Source: Alphaproteobacteria bacterium
GTDB lineage: Bacteria; Pseudomonadota; Alphaproteobacteria; Rhizobiales; Methyloligellaceae
Direction: 5' to 3'
Length of the DNA stretch: 64,000 bases
NCBI GenBank assembly: GCA_016869535.1
Contig: VGDX01000002.1
Location: 208,595 to 272,594 of the forward strand
Part shown: positions 9,386-16,615 of the stretch, one piece after another
Layout of the letters: the number at the start of each line of letters is the position of its first letter
How positions within the stretch are numbered: the first letter of the stretch is position 1
Position numbers and translations under genes: made by a program
Notes under the pieces: generated by a model
Seen by the model: the letters and a program-made list of their open reading frames with translations, nothing else
What the model was told of the DNA's origin: nothing
Database searches by the model: none

Positions 9386-10543
9386 TTAGTAGAGCAAATA
9401 CGGCTTGCGCGCCGCCTCGAACGCGGTTTCGCCCTCGCGCCAGCTCGCGGCGATCTCCGCGAGCGGCGTTTGCCGCTCGATCTGCTCGCGGAGTTGCGGA
9501 GAGCCGGCAAGGATGTCGATCGGCATCTTGTCGTGCTCATATTCGTAAGGCGGGTCGCGCCATTTGAAGTGCTTCGGCGCCGAGCCATGACATTCGCGCA
9601 GCAGCGCCGCGCCGGCCGCGACCGGCGCAAAAATTTCGCGGTCCGTCACGTGAATCTGGCAGCCGCCGCAGGTCTCGTTCGCATGTTTCTGGAAGGTCGG
9701 CTCGAAAATCGCCGGACGGAAATGCACACCACTCAAGCCCAGCGCATTCATGCGTGCGGCGAGAGCCTCGCCATCGAGCCACGGCGCGCCGATCAGCTCA
9801 AAAGGCCGCGTCGTGCCGCGCCCTTCCGACAGCATGGTCCCTTCGAATAAAACCGTGCCGGGATAGACGATGGCCGTATCGAGCGTCGGCATGTTGGGGG
9901 AGGGCATAACCCAGGGGAGACCCGTATCGTCGAAATACATCTCGCGCGTCCAGCCTTCCATCTTCACGACTTCGAGCGCGGCGCCGATGCCGTGTGCCTC
10001 ATTGAACAGGCGGGCCAGTTCGCCCACGGTCATGCCATGCCGCATCGGGATGGGGAATTGGCCGACGAAGGATGCGTAGCCCACCTCGAGCATGGGGCCT
10101 TCCACCGCCACGCCGCCGATCGGATTGGGCCGGTCGCACACGATCACGGGAATGCCGGCCTTGGCCGCGGCGCGCAGGCAGTTGGCCATGGTGTAGATGA
10201 AGGTATAGATGCGGGCGCCGATATCCTGAATGTCGATAACCAGCACGTCGATCAGGGACAGCATCTCCGGCGTCGGCTCGCGCGTTTCGCTGTAAAGCGA
10301 GAAGATGGGCACGCCGCGTTTCGTATCCCTGGCGTGCGGCGTCTCGATCATGTTGTCCTGGAGGTCGGAACGGAAGCCGTGCTGCGGCCCGAAGATCGCC
10401 GTGAGCGTCCAGTCGGGCGCCGCCGCCAGAAGATCGGCCACATGCCGGAAGTCCCGGTCCACCGAGGCGGGGTTGGCGAGCACGCCGACCCGCAAGCCCT
10501 TGAGCCGCGGTGAGGCAAGAAGAATGTCCGAACCAAGCTTCAT
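9386..10543 (-). CDS. DUF1343 protein, exo-beta-N-acetylmuramidase NamZ-like
   Basis: A protein of about 385 residues of the DUF1343 family, in which NamZ was characterised as an exo-acting N-acetylmuramidase of peptidoglycan recycling. Family blocks visible: GVLANPASVD, IFGPQHGFR, PIFSLYSETREPT, LVIDIQDIGARIYTFIYTM, DRPNPIGG, EGRGTTRPFELIGAPW. No signal peptide is visible, whereas many family members are secreted, so a cytoplasmic recycling role is possible. The ATG at 10543 is chosen over a TTG at 10552. It is convergent with the phosphate transporter gene and divergent from the dehydrogenase gene. Confidence 0.9.
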   Translation of the reverse strand: MKLGSDILLASPRLKGLRVGVLANPASVDRDFRHVADLLAAAPDWTLTAIFGPQHGFRSDLQDNMIETPHARDTKRGVPIFSLYSETREPTPEMLSLIDVLVIDIQDIGARIYTFIYTMANCLRAAAKAGIPVIVCDRPNPIGGVAVEGPMLEVGYASFVGQFPIPMRHGMTVGELARLFNEAHGIGAALEVVKMEGWTREMYFDDTGLPWVMPSPNMPTLDTAIVYPGTVLFEGTMLSEGRGTTRPFELIGAPWLDGEALAARMNALGLSGVHFRPAIFEPTFQKHANETCGGCQIHVTDREIFAPVAAGAALLRECHGSAPKHFKWRDPPYEYEHDKMPIDILAGSPQLREQIERQTPLAEIAASWREGETAFEAARKPYLLY

Positions 10544-10658
10544 AGGGACCAATGATTAAAGGCGGGAGGTCCCCTCCGCTAGCACCGATCAGAGCCTTTC
10601 CCAAGCTGGATTCATGGCCGCCGCTATGGTAGTCGGCGGCGAGGGCCGACAGGAAGCC

Positions 10659-11648
10659 ATGACAGAAGAGATACGCACCGCCGTGGTGGGCGCCGGTTAT
10701 TTCGGCCGCTTCCACGCCAACCATTACGCGAAGAATCCGCGCGCCAGGCTTGTCGCCGTGGTGGACACGGACGAGGCCCGCGCCAAGGCCGTCGCCGAGG
10801 AATTCGGCGCCGAGGCCGCCTTTGATTTCCACGACATTATCGGCCGGGTCGATGCCGTCAGCGTCGCGCCGCCGACGCCGCTGCATTACGACATCTCCCG
10901 CGCGCTGATCGAAGCCGGCGCCCACGTGCTGATCGAGAAGCCGCTCACTGACAGCTATGACACCGCGCTCGCGCTCACGAAACTCGCCGAACAGCGCCAG
11001 GTGGTGCTCCAGGTCGGCCATATCGAGCGCTACTCCAGCGCCTATCGCACGCTCGCCAACACCCTGGAGGAGCCGCTTTATTTCGAAAGCTACCGCATCG
11101 CGCCCTGGCGCAATCGCGGCGTCGAGGTGGATGTGGTGCTCGATCTCATGATCCACGATATCGACATGATCATCGGCCTGGCCAATTCGCGGGTCGAGAG
11201 CGTGGATGCGGTCGGCACGCCGGTGCTCGGCAAGAATGTCGATATCGCCAACGCGAGGCTCACCTTCGAGTCGGGTTGCGTTGCCAATGTCACGGCAAGC
11301 CGGGTGAGCTACAAAATCGAACGGCGCATGCGCGTGTTCGCGCGCAACCATTATCTCAACTGCGACCTCGGCGAAGGCAAGGTCTTCGGCTACCGCTTAC
11401 GCGGCGACCCGATGACCGAAGGCCTCGCCGCCATCGCCACCGAGACGTTCGAGATCCCGAAGCAGGACAGTCTCGCCAACGAGATCGACGCCTTCCTCGA
11501 TTGCATCGCGAGTGGGGGCAAGCCGCTGGTCGACGGCTATGCCGGGGCTGAAGCGTTGCGTGTGGCGAGCATGATCAACGACAGTATCGAGTCCCATCTC
11601 GCCAAGGTGCAAGCCTCGCCTGGCAATCCGGCCTCGAAAGCCGGGTGA
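10659..11648 (+). CDS. Gfo/Idh/MocA family oxidoreductase, GnnA candidate (UDP-GlcNAc 3-dehydrogenase)
   Basis: A 329-residue NAD(P)-dependent dehydrogenase with an N-terminal Rossmann fold (VVGAGYFGRFHANHY) and the family catalytic signature EKPLTDS, followed by the sugar-binding C-terminal domain beginning at VGHIERYSSAYR. The start at 10659 follows a GGAAG; an in-frame ATG at 10614 would add an Ala/Gly-rich leader. The next gene, convergent, is lpxB. In several alphaproteobacteria and in Acidithiobacillus, gnnA (this family) lies near lpx genes and oxidises UDP-GlcNAc at C3 for diamino lipid A. That function is inferred from context; no gnnB aminotransferase is present in the window. Confidence 0.85.
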   Translation: MTEEIRTAVVGAGYFGRFHANHYAKNPRARLVAVVDTDEARAKAVAEEFGAEAAFDFHDIIGRVDAVSVAPPTPLHYDISRALIEAGAHVLIEKPLTDSYDTALALTKLAEQRQVVLQVGHIERYSSAYRTLANTLEEPLYFESYRIAPWRNRGVEVDVVLDLMIHDIDMIIGLANSRVESVDAVGTPVLGKNVDIANARLTFESGCVANVTASRVSYKIERRMRVFARNHYLNCDLGEGKVFGYRLRGDPMTEGLAAIATETFEIPKQDSLANEIDAFLDCIASGGKPLVDGYAGAEALRVASMINDSIESHLAKVQASPGNPASKAG

Positions 11649-11656
11649 GGGGATAT

Positions 11657-12829
11657 TTAGGTCGACTTATCGCGCCCGTTGACAATATCGAGCACGACTT
11701 GCGCGGCGCGTTCGCTCGGCGGCGGGTCGGGTTCGCCGAGGACTTCGGTGAGTTCGCGGAAACCCGCGCGCTGCATCTCGCGCGCCTCTTCCGAATCCAG
11801 CAAACCGCCGACCGCCTCGGCCAGGGCCGGACCGGTGCAAGCTTCCTGGATGAATTCCGGCACCACTTCGCGGCCGACCAGCAGATTCGCCAGCGATGCA
11901 TGCTCGACGCTCACCCCCATGCGGCGGATCAGGAACGCGGTCGCGGCGCTCACCCGATAGGCCACGACCATCGGCACTTTGGCGAGCGCAAGTTCGAGCG
12001 TCACCGTCCCCGATTTGGCCAGAGCCGCGTCGGCGGCGGCGAAAGCGTCGTAGCGCTCACCCGTATCGACAAGGGTCACGTTTAAGGACCAATCGCGCGT
12101 GTCCTCGCGCACTGTCTCCGCCGTCGCGTCCACTACCGGGATAACCACCTGCAAATCCGGGTGACGATCCTTCAGGCGGTGCAACGCCTCGCCGAAGACC
12201 GGCAGCATGCGGTGGACTTCGCTCGCGCGGCTGCCGGGGACGACGCAAAGCAGCGGCGCATCGGGGGGAATGCCATGGCGTGTCCTGAATCCGAGTCCGT
12301 CGCCGTGCCCAGCGCCGCCCTCGATGGCCGGATGGCCGACATAGGTGCAAGGGATGCCGTACCCGGCGAAAAACGCCTCCTCGAAGGGCAGAAGCGCCAT
12401 CAGATGATCGACTCGCTTGGCGAGCTTGCGGGCGCGGCCCGGACGCCAGGCCCATAATTGCGGCGCCACGTAATGGACAACGGGGATGCCCGAGCCGCGC
12501 AGATGATGCGCGAGCCTGGTGGAAAAACCCGCCGAGTCGACGGTAACGACGGCATCGGGCATGAGCGCGCGTACGGCATCCGTCGTCTGATTGAGCCGCC
12601 TGATGAGGCGCGGCAGATGCGGCAGGACCTCGGCCAGGCCCACCAGCGACAGATCGCGCATGGGGAAGAGGCTGGTCAGCCCTTGCGCCTCGCTCGCCGG
12701 CCCACCCACGCCGGCGAACCGGACCTTGCCGTCCGTCTTGCGCTTCAACGCGGCCATCAGCCTGCCGGCGAGATTGTCGCCGGAGGTCTCGCCCGAAACC
12801 ACGAAGATGAGGGGGCTTGGCCCGCTCAT
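11657..12829 (-). CDS. lpxB: Lipid-A-disaccharide synthase LpxB
   Basis: LpxB (390 residues, glycosyltransferase family 19) condenses UDP-2,3-diacylglucosamine with lipid X to form the lipid A disaccharide at the cytoplasmic membrane face. Diagnostic stretches are the N-terminal VSGETSGDNLAGRLMAALK, the HYVAPQLWAWRPGRA block, PGSRASEV and KSGTVTLELALAKVPMVVAYR. Length and start (ATG, MSGPSPLIFVVSG) match the family. It is not in an lpxD-fabZ-lpxA operon here but convergent with a Gfo/Idh/MocA dehydrogenase, so an inversion relative to the common order is possible. Confidence 0.96.
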   Translation of the reverse strand: MSGPSPLIFVVSGETSGDNLAGRLMAALKRKTDGKVRFAGVGGPASEAQGLTSLFPMRDLSLVGLAEVLPHLPRLIRRLNQTTDAVRALMPDAVVTVDSAGFSTRLAHHLRGSGIPVVHYVAPQLWAWRPGRARKLAKRVDHLMALLPFEEAFFAGYGIPCTYVGHPAIEGGAGHGDGLGFRTRHGIPPDAPLLCVVPGSRASEVHRMLPVFGEALHRLKDRHPDLQVVIPVVDATAETVREDTRDWSLNVTLVDTGERYDAFAAADAALAKSGTVTLELALAKVPMVVAYRVSAATAFLIRRMGVSVEHASLANLLVGREVVPEFIQEACTGPALAEAVGGLLDSEEAREMQRAGFRELTEVLGEPDPPPSERAAQVVLDIVNGRDKST

Positions 12830-12968
12830 TGACGCCTGCCCGCCACGGAAAATCCTTGCATTTCAGTCATCAAATCGGCCACCCAGGATCGAGTAAAACG
12901 CGGCGATTAAGGCCCTGATTTGTCCGGTTAGGCTAGGGACAAATCGCTTCAGGCTTGAGCTTATCACC

Positions 12969-14135
12969 ATGCAGGAAAGCACCTTGGCCAAGCCGGAAAC
13001 AGCGCCAGCGCTGGCGCCAGGCAGGATCGCCTCGATCGATATTCTCCGCGGCCTGGTCATGGCGCTCATGGCGCTCGACCACACGCGCAATTTCTTCAGC
13101 GACTACGGCTTCAATCCGCGCGACGTGACCGAGCCGGCTTTGTTTCTCACCCGCTGGATCACGCATTTCTGCGCGCCGACCTTCATCCTCCTGACCGGGC
13201 TCTCCGCCTGGCTCTATGGACGAGGCAAAAGCACAAGCGAGCTCAGCCGGTTTCTCCTCACGCGTGGGCTGTGGCTGATCCTGCTCGAGTTCACCCTGAT
13301 CCAGTTCGGCTGGAGCTTCGATCCGGGACTGCCGGCATCGGTAGGCGGCGGCATCATCTGGGTCATTGGCGCCTGCATGGTGTTGATGGCGGCGCTCGTC
13401 TACCTGCCGCGTGCGGGCCTTGTCGCCTTTGCCCTGGTGCTGATCTCGGGCCACAACCTCCTCGACGGCGTGCGGCCTGAGGATCTCGGCGCCGCTTCCG
13501 GACTCTGGCATGTGCTGCATCAGCCGGGCCGCATCGCTCTTGGCGGCGGTTTCACCGCCTACGTGCTTTACCCGATCGTGCCGTGGATCGGCGTCATGGC
13601 CGCGGGCTATGCTCTCGGCCCGGTCATGGCGCGGCCGCCGCAGGAACGTCAGCGCATTCTGTTCGGTCTCGGCGTGTCTATCACTATCGGCTTCTTCCTG
13701 CTGCGCGCCAGCAATCTCTATGGCGATCCCGCGCCCTGGACGGTGCAGGAGACGGCGCTCGCCACCGCGCTCTCATTCCTCAACTGCCAGAAATATCCGC
13801 CGTCGCTGCTCTTTCTGATGATGACGCTCGGGCCTGCGCTGATGCTGCTCGCTTCCTTCGAGCATGTCAGGGGGCGCGTGGCGGATTGGCTGCGCATTTT
13901 CGGGCAGGTGCCCTTCTTCTTCTATGTGACGCATATCTATCTCATCCACGCGCTCGCCGTGGTCACCGCCTTCGCGCTGACCGGCACTCTCGTCATGAGC
14001 CGGCCTGAAATCGGCTTCGGGCTGGCCGGCGTCTATGGGGTCTGGGTCGTCGTGCTGCTCCTGCTTTATCCGCTCTGCCGCTGGTTCGCGTCCCTCAGGG
14101 AAGGGCGCAGCTTCTGGTGGTGGCGTTATTTGTGA
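12969..14135 (+). CDS. DUF1624 (heparan-alpha-glucosaminide N-acetyltransferase catalytic-like) membrane protein
   Basis: A 388-residue polytopic protein. The opening block RIASIDILRGLVMALMALDH followed by TRNFF is the hallmark of the DUF1624/HGSNAT-like acyltransferase-3-related family. Later family blocks include WITHFCAPTFILLTG, YVLYPIVPWIGVMAAGYALG and GQVPFFFYVTHIYLIHALA. About ten helices are predicted. Family members are proposed to move acyl groups across the membrane; the acceptor is unknown here. The location beside lpxB could suggest envelope glycan modification, but that is only contextual. It is divergent from lpxB with a 139-base promoter gap. Confidence 0.88.
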   Translation: MQESTLAKPETAPALAPGRIASIDILRGLVMALMALDHTRNFFSDYGFNPRDVTEPALFLTRWITHFCAPTFILLTGLSAWLYGRGKSTSELSRFLLTRGLWLILLEFTLIQFGWSFDPGLPASVGGGIIWVIGACMVLMAALVYLPRAGLVAFALVLISGHNLLDGVRPEDLGAASGLWHVLHQPGRIALGGGFTAYVLYPIVPWIGVMAAGYALGPVMARPPQERQRILFGLGVSITIGFFLLRASNLYGDPAPWTVQETALATALSFLNCQKYPPSLLFLMMTLGPALMLLASFEHVRGRVADWLRIFGQVPFFFYVTHIYLIHALAVVTAFALTGTLVMSRPEIGFGLAGVYGVWVVVLLLLYPLCRWFASLREGRSFWWWRYL

Positions 14136-14205
14136 TCCACTAGCGTGTTATTAACCCTTGCCGCGCAAAATCCGCCCGTGAGTTCAAAACCCTCACGAGT
14201 CCGCC

Positions 14206-14718
14206 ATGAGTCGCTTTGCGTATCGGTTGTGTATCGCCGTTAATTTGGGCATCGGCCTTGCCGTTTATGCTTACGGCTTCCTGTCGATGCCGGGCGGTAA
14301 CGCAAGCCCGGTCCCTGAGGCCAAGCCACAGAAGACGGCCGCACTGAAACCGGCCGCGCCCCTTGCGCACAAGCCGGCAACGGGCTCGATCAAGCCGTCC
14401 CAGGATACGATAACTGGCGCGATCAATCCCAGCCGGGATGCGGTGACGGAACCAATCAACCCGCAGGCGATCAGGACTCAAGCGGCTAAAATCCCCGGTG
14501 TCCAGCTTGCCGCGCTCGGACCGCACGTCTTGCCGGCGCGCCCTGTGGAGCGATGGACACCCGCCGTCGGCTATAACTCGGTTGTTGTGCCTCCCAAGCG
14601 GGCAACGCCTCCGGCGGTACGCAGGCCGCGCGCCGTGAGAGCGTACCGGCCCTACCGGCCCTACTATTATGCCCGGCCGAGTTTCAGTTTCGGGATCGGC
14701 ATTCCCCTCCGCTGGTAG
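14206..14718 (+). CDS. Uncharacterised Pro/Ala-rich secreted protein
   Basis: A 170-residue protein with no recognised domain. It begins with a basic, hydrophobic signal-anchor (residues 1-27, MSRFAYRLCIAVNLGIGLAV) and continues with a low-complexity stretch rich in Ala, Pro, Lys and Thr (residues 30-100). It ends in a Tyr/Arg/Pro tail (RPYRPYRPYYYARP) and the hydrophobic FSFGIGIPLRW. It is probably anchored in or exported across the inner membrane. The first residues resemble those of the secreted ankyrin protein at 18640. It lies immediately upstream of a palindromic repeat that may serve as its terminator. Confidence 0.65.
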   Translation: MSRFAYRLCIAVNLGIGLAVYAYGFLSMPGGNASPVPEAKPQKTAALKPAAPLAHKPATGSIKPSQDTITGAINPSRDAVTEPINPQAIRTQAAKIPGVQLAALGPHVLPARPVERWTPAVGYNSVVVPPKRATPPAVRRPRAVRAYRPYRPYYYARPSFSFGIGIPLRW

Positions 14719-14722
14719 CTTG

Positions 14723-14844
14723 CCCTCACCCCGGCCCTCTCCCGCAAGCGGGAGAGGGAATAGTTCGTGCGATGTGTCAAACTTTCCCCCTCTCCCGTTT
14801 ACGGGAGAGGGTGGCCGCCTTGGCGAAGGCGGCCGGGTGAGGGG
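14723..14844. repeat. Composite REP-like palindromic repeat
   Basis: Three perfect hairpins are nested in an outer inverted repeat. CCCTCACCCC at the left end pairs with GGTGAGGGG at the right. Inside are CCCTCTCCCG-CAAG-CGGGAGAGGG-type hairpins at 14735-14758 and 14788-14811 and a GGCCGCCTT/AAGGCGGCC hairpin at 14813-14834. Such GAGAGGG-type palindromes are common intergenic repeats in alphaproteobacterial genomes. It fills the gap between the Pro-rich protein and the SRPBCC gene. Confidence 0.88.
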
Positions 14845-14867
14845 ATCACAGATCAAGGAGAAACCGC

Positions 14868-15311
14868 ATGCCCAACACCGTTCGACTGCACCGCGTCCTG
14901 GGGACGAAGCCCGATAAGGTCTATCGCGCCTTCATCGAGGCGGATGCCTTGGCGAAGTGGATACCGCCCAACGGCTTTACCTGTACCGTGCACCATCTCG
15001 ATGCGAAGGTCGGCGGCACCTTCCGCATGTCATTCCGCAATTTCACCACGGGTGACAGCCATTCATTCGGCGGAGACTATAAGGAGCTCGTGCCCGGCGA
15101 GCGGTTGCGCTACACGGACAAATTCGACGATCCCAATCTGCCGGGCGAGATGCAGGTGACGGTGACGCTCAAGCCGGTCTCCGTCGGCACCGAGATTACA
15201 ATCGTGCAGGAAGGCATACCCGACGCCATACCGCCGGAGATGTGTTATCTCGGCTGGCAAGAATCGTTGCGCAATCTCGCGCGGCTCGTCGAGCCCGAGA
15301 TCAATCAATAG
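14868..15311 (+). CDS. SRPBCC/AHSA1 domain protein
   Basis: A 147-residue single-domain protein of the AHSA1 (activator of Hsp90 ATPase homologue 1-like) branch of the START/SRPBCC fold. Recognisable features are the N-terminal LGTKPDKVYRAFIEADALAK, the WIPPNGF lid region, GGTFRMSFRNF and the C-terminal GWQESLRNLARLVEPEI helix that closes the pocket. A good AAGGAG lies seven bases before the ATG. The ligand and role are unknown; homologues are often environmental or stress-associated. It follows a REP-like palindrome and precedes the AT-richer mobile mystery cassette. Confidence 0.88.
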   Translation: MPNTVRLHRVLGTKPDKVYRAFIEADALAKWIPPNGFTCTVHHLDAKVGGTFRMSFRNFTTGDSHSFGGDYKELVPGERLRYTDKFDDPNLPGEMQVTVTLKPVSVGTEITIVQEGIPDAIPPEMCYLGWQESLRNLARLVEPEINQ

Positions 15312-15320
15312 CTGCCTGAG

Positions 15321-15398
15321 GATGATGCTCATCATGATGATCATGATGGATGTTCATCATGACGATCCATTATGAACACCACGATCACCATGATGATC
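15321..15398. repeat. Degenerate ATGATG/CATCAT low-complexity tract
   Basis: A 78-base tract built almost wholly from GATGAT, CATCAT and CATGAT units, partly self-complementary. It lies between the SRPBCC stop codon and the operators of the mobile mystery cassette. It could fold as hairpins on either strand. It encodes nothing convincing and may mark the left edge of the inserted cassette. Confidence 0.6.
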
Positions 15399-15424
15399 TG
15401 GCACTTTTCGGGGGTGAGAAAAAT

Positions 15425-15470
15425 CAGGTTATAGGCTGATTTAGATGTGAAATTATCAGCCTATAACCTG
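15425..15470. promoter_or_regulatory. Distal operator: perfect 16-bp inverted repeat upstream of mobile mystery A
   Basis: CAGGTTATAGGCTGAT at 15425-15440 is exactly reverse-complementary to ATCAGCCTATAACCTG at 15455-15470, separated by 14 AT-rich bases. The half-site recurs, with a few changes, in the proximal repeat that overlaps the start codon. This is the pattern expected for autoregulation by the HTH protein encoded immediately downstream. Confidence 0.8.
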
Positions 15471-15488
15471 TTTTCACACATTAAATAT

Positions 15489-15534
15489 CATGCTATAGTC
15501 TGATTCAAATCACATAAAATCAGGCTGTAGTATG
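15489..15534. promoter_or_regulatory. Proximal operator and likely promoter of the mobile mystery operon
   Basis: CATGCTATAGTCTGATT (15489-15505) and AATCAGGCTGTAGTATG (15518-15534) form an imperfect inverted repeat with the same half-site as the distal repeat. The left half contains TATAGT (15495-15500), a good -10 element, with TTCACA (15473-15478) 16 bases upstream as a -35. The right half ends in the ATG start codon of the HTH gene. Binding here would cover the -10 and the start codon. Confidence 0.7.
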
Positions 15535-15993
15535 AAAAATAGCACTCGTAACCGCGCTCGGCAACGCCTCGACGAACGGCTTTTGCCGCTCAAACTCAAA
15601 GATCGTTTCACGCCTCCGCCAAGGGGCTGGATACGTGCGATCCGGGATGCACTCGGTATGAGTGGAGTACAACTTGCATCCCGGCTAGACGTTCGGCCCC
15701 AGACTGTCGATAAACTCGAAAAATCCGAAGTAACTGGCTCCATACAGCTAAAGACCCTGCGGCGTGTCGCTGAAGTGCTTGACTGCACGCTGGTCTATGC
15801 GCTCGTCCCGAACAGTTCGCTCGAAGAGTTCGTTGCGAGTCGGGCCCGAAAAATCGCGCGGCAGGAATTGAGGCGGATTGCGCACAGCATGAAGCTTGAA
15901 AATCAAGACACTGGCGAAACCGATATGGAGGCCCGCATCGAGGAATACATACGCGACAACATCCGATACCGCGATCTGTGGAACGAGGTATGA
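15532..15993 (+). CDS. Mobile mystery protein A (XRE-type HTH regulator)
   Basis: A 153-residue DNA-binding protein. A helix-turn-helix of the XRE/Cro type spans about residues 33-80 (WIRAIRDALGMSGVQLASRL, then RPQTVDKLEKSEV), followed by the helical KTLRRVAEVLDCTLVYALVP typical of the mobile mystery A family, known mainly from mobilisation contexts. The C-terminal third is charged and helical and may contact protein B. The gene is AT-richer than its neighbours. Its stop overlaps the start of the Fic gene in an ATGA, so the two are translationally coupled. Two inverted repeats upstream suggest it represses its own operon, as antitoxin-like regulators do. Confidence 0.9.
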   Translation: MKNSTRNRARQRLDERLLPLKLKDRFTPPPRGWIRAIRDALGMSGVQLASRLDVRPQTVDKLEKSEVTGSIQLKTLRRVAEVLDCTLVYALVPNSSLEEFVASRARKIARQELRRIAHSMKLENQDTGETDMEARIEEYIRDNIRYRDLWNEV

Positions 15994-16580
15994 CAACTGA
16001 CGTGTTCCATGAAGCGGATGGCGCGACACCACTGGAACCAGCAGAACGCGACGGTTTATTACAAAGTTGGATCACGCACCGGCACGACCTTAATGAAGCA
16101 GAAGAAAAGAACATCGCAAAGGGCGTTGCCTGGGCGCGTGGACGTCAACGCTCCGACCTTTTGACGGAGGACTTTGCAAAATCACTCCACAAGCAGATGT
16201 TCGGTGAGGTTTGGAAGTGGGCAGGAACATATCGTCGTACTGAACGGAATATCGGGATAGAGGCGCACCGTATTCCGGCTGAAATGCCGATGATGTATGA
16301 TGACATTCGATACTGGGTTGAGCATCGGACGTTTCCGCCCGACGAAATAGCCATCCGTTTACATTATCGGCTTGTTGCAATTCATCCCTTCCCGAACGGG
16401 AACGGTCGTCACGCACGCTTGATGGCAGACCTTTTGATCCAGCGTCTCGGAGGCAAACCCTTTACATGGGGGAGCGGTAATCTCAGCGAGGCCGGTGATG
16501 TGCGAGCAAAATATATTGAAGCCCTTCAGGCCGCAGATAATCATGACCTCGGACCTCTCTTAGCATTCGCGCGATCTTGA
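15990..16580 (+). CDS. Mobile mystery protein B (Fic domain protein)
   Basis: A 196-residue protein with a complete Fic core motif HPFPNGNGRHAR (about residues 132-143 from the ATG). It has the catalytic His, the phosphate-binding GNGR and the second Arg, so AMP- or nucleotide-transfer activity is plausible. Family features are the N-terminal ATPLEPAERDGL and FGEVWKWAGTYRRTERNIGI blocks of mobile mystery B. A classical inhibitory S/TxxxE(G/N) helix is not obvious. The ATG at 15990 is chosen: GGAACGAGGT precedes it and it overlaps the A gene stop. A GTG at 15978 is an alternative. The pairing with an autoregulating HTH partner resembles a toxin-antitoxin arrangement; the target is unknown. Confidence 0.92.
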   Translation: MTTDVFHEADGATPLEPAERDGLLQSWITHRHDLNEAEEKNIAKGVAWARGRQRSDLLTEDFAKSLHKQMFGEVWKWAGTYRRTERNIGIEAHRIPAEMPMMYDDIRYWVEHRTFPPDEIAIRLHYRLVAIHPFPNGNGRHARLMADLLIQRLGGKPFTWGSGNLSEAGDVRAKYIEALQAADNHDLGPLLAFARS

Positions 16581-16615
16581 TTCTACGATCTCGGAAGAGG
16601 CTAGGCAAAGCCAGC

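Noticed and set aside
9999..11351. 450-codon minus-strand frame across the NamZ-like and dehydrogenase genes
   Set aside because: It spans two well-supported genes on both strands and shows no family features of its own.
14723..14844. Possible CRISPR array made of the repeated CCCTCTCCCG hairpins
   Set aside because: Only two copies of the hairpin, spaced once, nested in a larger inverted repeat, which fits a REP-type element.
15321..15398. Possible CRISPR-like or satellite array
   Set aside because: The units are 3-6 bases and degenerate, with no spacer-repeat regularity and no cas genes.
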